This document shows, piece by piece, positions 46,759-50,637 of a DNA stretch of 50,637 bases. The first letter of the stretch is position 1, and each line of letters starts with the position of its first letter. The notes under the pieces were generated by a model that had not been told where the DNA came from, made no database searches, and worked only from the letters and a program-made list of their open reading frames with translations. This DNA is from Isotricha intestinalis (taxonomy: Eukaryota; Ciliophora; Litostomatea; Vestibuliferida; Isotrichidae). The translations under genes were made by a program, and so were the position numbers. The DNA lies in NCBI GenBank assembly GCA_023807065.1, contig JAJJLU010000015.1, positions 1 through 50,637 of the forward strand, written 5' to 3'.

Positions 46759-47478
46759 ATGTTTAAATTTATTATTGTTATTCAAGTTATTAAAGTTCTT
46801 TTATCATGTAATATTTTATTTGAAGGGAAAAATTTAACTGAACACATTTCAGAAGTAATTTCATTAAATTATACAAAATGTATAGAAGAAGCATTAAATA
46901 TAGATAATTATCAAATAATAGACAATTATTTAAATATATTATCTCAAAATAAAATAAACTTTACTCAAACATTAACTCAAATAATTTCATTAAAAATAGA
47001 AAAAATACATAGAATAAAACATTTATTTTTAGATAATTCACACCAAGAAAAATATGAACCATGTATTTATTGGAGTCAAAATAATTTATATATTTTTATG
47101 GAAATACAATATAAAATTAATTGTAATGAAAAAATAATTTGTGAAGATTTAGAAAATGAAAATTTAGAACTTTTAACTGATAGTAATTATGTTTATTTTG
47201 AAGGATATTGTTATGATAAAGAAAATAAAAGAAATATTAAATTTGAAAAAGAAATGCATTTATTTGGAAATTTAAATAAATTAAAATCTTTATATAATAG
47301 TAAAACTAATAAAAAATCAGGAAAATATTATGTTACTTTAAATAAAAAAGAAAAAGGAATTTGGAAAACTTTATTTAAAAAAAAAGATAAAAATAATGAA
47401 AATCCAAATATTATTAAAACAGAAGGTTTAGAATGGGAAAAAGATATGAGTAATGAAAATTTTATTAAATTAAATTAA
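46759..47478 (+). CDS. Secretory-pathway CS (p23-like) domain protein, 239 aa
   Basis: The N terminus MFKFIIVIQVIKVLLSCNIL is a signal peptide. Residues about 95-205 look like a CS domain: EPCIYWSQNNLYIFMEIQYK, a strand with C-x-E-KIIC, NYVYFEGYCYDKE, KEMHLFGNLNKLKS, GKYYVTLNKKEKGIWKTLFK. These are followed by the tail EGLEWEKDMSNENF, which resembles the W-x-K-D/F-x-W tail of CS domains in p23 and HACD3. CS domains are usually cytosolic HSP90 co-chaperones; a lumenal one could serve ER folding with GRP94. The stretch 30-95 is helical. The cysteine pairs (Cys99, Cys119, Cys126, Cys150 region) could form disulfides in the lumen. No membrane anchor, and no KDEL-type signal at the end (FIKLN). 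Confidence 0.72.
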   Translation: MFKFIIVIQVIKVLLSCNILFEGKNLTEHISEVISLNYTKCIEEALNIDNYQIIDNYLNILSQNKINFTQTLTQIISLKIEKIHRIKHLFLDNSHQEKYEPCIYWSQNNLYIFMEIQYKINCNEKIICEDLENENLELLTDSNYVYFEGYCYDKENKRNIKFEKEMHLFGNLNKLKSLYNSKTNKKSGKYYVTLNKKEKGIWKTLFKKKDKNNENPNIIKTEGLEWEKDMSNENFIKLN

Positions 47479-47654
47479 AAAATTGATTATATAAACCTTA
47501 TAACTTAAATAATTATTATTTCATATTTTAATATTTTTTTTCAAATAGTCTTATTTAAGTCGATATAATTATTTTTCTATTTGAAATTCTTTTTTATGAT
47601 TTTGAAAAACATAAATTTAAAGTTATAAATAAATTAAATATTATTGTATAAAAA

Positions 47655-50453
47655 ATGCAGAATTCAAATAATTTATCTAAGAATGATCCTATAATGTTTA
47701 ATATTATTTGTCGTTCTTTATTTATTTTAAAAAGCAAGTTTGAAATTTATAAAAATGATATCAATAAATTATATACAAAATATTTTGTCAAAGACAAAAA
47801 TAATTATAATAATAATACATTTAAAATAATAAAAAAAGAATCATTTAAAAATCTTCTTGAAGAAATATGTAATTTAATAAATATTTCAATATTTAAAATA
47901 ACATCAATGAATGAATTATTTATGTCAAATTTTATTCCAGAAATAAGAAATGAAGAACGACAAAATAAAGCAATAGAAAAAATAAATAATTATATAACTG
48001 ATAAAATAAGAAAATACAATCAAATATATTTTACAAGAAAAATAAAGCCATTAATAGAAATAAATAAAATAGAAGAAATATCAGATGATTTCACAAATTA
48101 TTATCCAATAGGAGAATATGATAAAAGTGGAAATTTAATAAATGTTTTTGAACAAATTAAAATATTAAATAAAGAGAATTATATTAAATCAAATGATTTA
48201 ACTTTAGAAGAAGAATATGAATTAAACATAAAAGAAGATAATATACTTTATATAGAAACTCTACCAATGATAATTGCTGATTTTATTAATTTACATTCTA
48301 GTTATGTGATTATTAATACTGAAATTAATGATAGTAAATTAAATAATGATATTAAAAATTTATTTGATGGAGAAATTATGAAAAGAATTGAAAAAGAATA
48401 CTCAAATTTAACTGAAAGAATTGTTAATTTACCTCAAACTTTTGAAGATGAAATGAAAGTAAAAAATATTTTAGAAAGACATAATGAAATAAATAAAAAA
48501 ATAAAAATATATGAAAATTTATTAAAACAAAAGAAAAAAAGCGGTGAAAATATAATTTTTTTAAAAGAATTTGTAAATCAATTAAAAGAAGAAAAAGAAA
48601 AATTTAATAAAAATATATCAAAAGAACAAAAAGAATTAATAAAAAGGAATAAAATAAATGAAAAATTAAAAATAATAAAAAATAATAATAAAGAAAATAT
48701 TTTAAATAATGATAATATAATAACAATAACAAAAACAGAAGAAACAATAGAAAATAATTTATCAACAGAAAAATTATCAGAAGAAACAGAAGATAATTTA
48801 TATGAAATATTTTTATTTTATGCTAATCAACAAAATGAAAAATTACTTTCTCCAACATTTGATGAAATGGCTTATAGAAAAGTAAGATTAAATTTTGATG
48901 AATTTTCTAAATTTTTAATTGATTTTGAAGTTAAAATCCAAAAAGAAAAACTTATTGAATTATTTAATAAAAATTCTACAAATAAATTAATGTCTTTTGA
49001 ACAATTTAAAAATATATTTTTAAAAATGGGATTACCAATGAATAATTATAGAAAGGAAAAATTATTTAAAAAAATAAAATTATATGATGTAAAATTAAAA
49101 TTAGAAAAAAATAAAAAAAATGAATCAATTCAAAATAAATTAAATGAATTAAAAATGAATGAAAATACAATAGAAGAAGAATATAAAAGATTAAATAATT
49201 TAGATTATAAAGGAGTTAAAGAAGAATTTGATGATTATATTGGAATTAATCAACCTAATATTTATAGAGAAAAAATGAAAGGTTTTCTTGATTTAAAAGA
49301 AAGAGAAATTGATTTTGAAAATAAACTTATTTTTAAAAAACCACATTTAATTAATATTTCTAATAAATTTAAACTTAAGAAAAATTCACATAAAAAATTA
49401 TTAATTGATAAAGAAAAAAAACTTGAAGAATTTAAAAATAATAATAATAATATTATTGAAAATAATGAAAATGAAATTTATAATCAAAAAGATAAAATAA
49501 AAGAAAATAAATTTTTTTATGTTTCTAAAAAAGAAAAAGAGGAATTAATAAAAAAAGAAGAAGAAAAACAAAAATTAATATTATTAAAGAAAAAATTAGA
49601 AGAAGAAGAATTAGAAAAAAAAAGAAAATTAGAAGAAGAAGAAAGACAAAGAAAAAAAGCTTTATTAGAAGAAGAAAAAAGAAAATATATTTTTTCTTTT
49701 CCAAGAATTGAGAAAAGTTCATTAAAAGATATAGAGATTGATGAAAAAGATGAAAAATTATTATTAATTGATAGTGAAAGTGAAAACTCAGATATTGAAA
49801 TTTTAAATCGTTTTGGTAATCTTAATAAAAAAAATACAAGTCAAATCATTGAAAAAGAAAATGATAATAAAATAGAAAATAAAATAGAAAATAACAATAA
49901 TATTAACAATGAATTAGAAAATAATAAAAATAATTATAATAATAATGATAATAAAAATATTAATGATAATAATAGTGATAATAATGATAATAAAAATATT
50001 AATAATAAATTAGAAAATAATGATAATAATAATAATAAATTAGAAAATAAAAATAATACTTCTAATAATAATAATATCTATGAAAAAGAATTAATTAATT
50101 CAAATAGAAATGAAACACCAAAAACAATTGATAATAATAAAATAAAAAAGATAATTATTAAATCTCCTTCAAATCCCTTATATACAAGAAATAATGATAT
50201 TTATTATAAAAATAACGTTTATTCTCCTAACAAATATATTTCTAATAATATTAATCAATCAAGTAAAACAGAAAGAACAAAACCTTTAATTAAAGCTGGT
50301 GAAAAAATAATTTCTTCAAATTATGATTCTTTTAATGAACAAATAACTCATTTTTATAAACCTATTAATAAAAAAATAAATAAAGAAGAAAAAATAAATA
50401 AAAGTACTTTTCTAAAAAAAAGTATTCAAAAAATAAAAAATAATATTAAATAA
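47655..50453 (+). CDS. Large coiled-coil protein, 932 aa, possible degenerate EF-hand region
   Basis: Family not recognised. The N-terminal 100 residues are mixed alpha (MFNIICRSLFILKSKFEIYK), and residues 130-225 look globular (FTNYYPIGEYDKSGNLINVF). Helical coiled coil covers about 255-340. Around 385-460 the pattern LYEIFLFYANQQNEKLLSPT, then LNFDEFSKFLIDFEVKI and LMSFEQFKNIFLKMGL, looks like paired EF-hand helices without good calcium-binding loops, an arrangement I associate with ciliate cytoskeletal or ciliary proteins. A second charged coil (EEEELEKKRKLEEEERQRKK) spans about 630-680, followed by a 100-residue Asn-rich stretch and a basic tail. No membrane segment. It is the last gene before the right telomere. 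Stop TAA. Confidence 0.72.
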   Translation: MQNSNNLSKNDPIMFNIICRSLFILKSKFEIYKNDINKLYTKYFVKDKNNYNNNTFKIIKKESFKNLLEEICNLINISIFKITSMNELFMSNFIPEIRNEERQNKAIEKINNYITDKIRKYNQIYFTRKIKPLIEINKIEEISDDFTNYYPIGEYDKSGNLINVFEQIKILNKENYIKSNDLTLEEEYELNIKEDNILYIETLPMIIADFINLHSSYVIINTEINDSKLNNDIKNLFDGEIMKRIEKEYSNLTERIVNLPQTFEDEMKVKNILERHNEINKKIKIYENLLKQKKKSGENIIFLKEFVNQLKEEKEKFNKNISKEQKELIKRNKINEKLKIIKNNNKENILNNDNIITITKTEETIENNLSTEKLSEETEDNLYEIFLFYANQQNEKLLSPTFDEMAYRKVRLNFDEFSKFLIDFEVKIQKEKLIELFNKNSTNKLMSFEQFKNIFLKMGLPMNNYRKEKLFKKIKLYDVKLKLEKNKKNESIQNKLNELKMNENTIEEEYKRLNNLDYKGVKEEFDDYIGINQPNIYREKMKGFLDLKEREIDFENKLIFKKPHLINISNKFKLKKNSHKKLLIDKEKKLEEFKNNNNNIIENNENEIYNQKDKIKENKFFYVSKKEKEELIKKEEEKQKLILLKKKLEEEELEKKRKLEEEERQRKKALLEEEKRKYIFSFPRIEKSSLKDIEIDEKDEKLLLIDSESENSDIEILNRFGNLNKKNTSQIIEKENDNKIENKIENNNNINNELENNKNNYNNNDNKNINDNNSDNNDNKNINNKLENNDNNNNKLENKNNTSNNNNIYEKELINSNRNETPKTIDNNKIKKIIIKSPSNPLYTRNNDIYYKNNVYSPNKYISNNINQSSKTERTKPLIKAGEKIISSNYDSFNEQITHFYKPINKKINKEEKINKSTFLKKSIQKIKNNIK

Positions 50454-50611
50454 TTAAATAAAATTTTAGGCTTTTGTTATTTATAAATATTATTAAAAAA
50501 TAATTAAAAAATTATAAATAATTAAAAACAATTTTAAACTAACTATTTAATTGGATTAATTATTTATTAATATATTCACTTTAAATTATCAAAATAATAT
50601 TTTATTTAAAT
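50454..50611. other. Right subtelomeric spacer
   Basis: 158 bp of A+T-rich DNA from the last stop codon to the telomere. No frame or repeat shared with the left spacer was recognised. Confidence 0.6.
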
Positions 50612-50637
50612 GGGGATTGGGGATTGGGGATTGGGGA
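50612..50637. repeat. Right telomere, (GGGGATT)n
   Basis: Three full GGGGATT units and a partial GGGGA end the window; this is the exact reverse complement of the left-end repeat, with the G-rich strand running toward the end as in all telomeres. Confidence 0.95.

Overview
This window reads as one complete macronuclear chromosome of a ciliate. It starts with a C-rich CCCCAAT repeat and ends with the matching G-rich GGGGATT repeat, so both ends are telomeres and all 50.6 kb between them is one molecule. The DNA is extremely A+T rich and gene dense, with 25 protein genes and one broken gene on both strands, mostly 70-600 bp apart. The standard genetic code is used: TAA ends most genes, TAG ends those at 16574-18031 and 31038-31727, and TGA ends those at 32089-35553 and 44870-45598. 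Five very short introns (25, 25, 26, 42 and 43 nt, all GTA...TAG) can be placed because each restores an open frame. Standard code, tiny introns, short chromosomes and this telomere unit would fit a litostome (for example a trichostome of the rumen type), but that placement is inference.

Layout from left to right. 0.2-5.8 kb holds four low-complexity or coiled-coil genes of unknown role. 6.0-6.7 kb is an AP2-domain gene whose first exon is very short. 7.1-16.0 kb holds a class I cyclic-nucleotide phosphodiesterase and a 2233-residue IP3-receptor-type calcium-release channel with a zinc-binding N terminus in place of the usual beta-trefoils. 16.6-18.0 kb is a CDCA7-type zinc-finger gene. 18.3-19.2 kb is the wreck of a RanBP2-type zinc-finger gene. 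19.7-24.3 kb is a P4-ATPase lipid flippase. 24.7-31.7 kb is a run of small acidic, Asn-rich or secreted proteins, one with an EGF module. 32.1-35.6 kb encodes a casein-kinase-1 domain fused to a calcium-dependent protein kinase with EF hands. 36.2-38.2 kb is one three-exon repeat-rich gene. 38.3-41.2 kb holds two coiled-coil genes. 41.7-44.7 kb holds an atypical MAP kinase and a CDPK-like pseudokinase. 44.9-46.6 kb is a divergent pair (a possible CAP-like protein and a kelch-like protein), both starting with MG plus cysteines. 46.8-50.5 kb holds a secreted CS-domain protein and a long coiled-coil protein next to the right telomere.

Nothing suggests operons: genes alternate in strand and each has its own A+T-rich leader. 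The theme that stands out is signalling at membranes. There is a calcium-release channel, a calcium-dependent kinase fusion, a cyclic-nucleotide phosphodiesterase, a MAP kinase, a pseudokinase and three neighbouring proteins with candidate N-terminal acylation. These could act in the same cell, but chromosomal co-location alone does not show that they act together. No mobile element, rRNA, tRNA or CRISPR array was seen.
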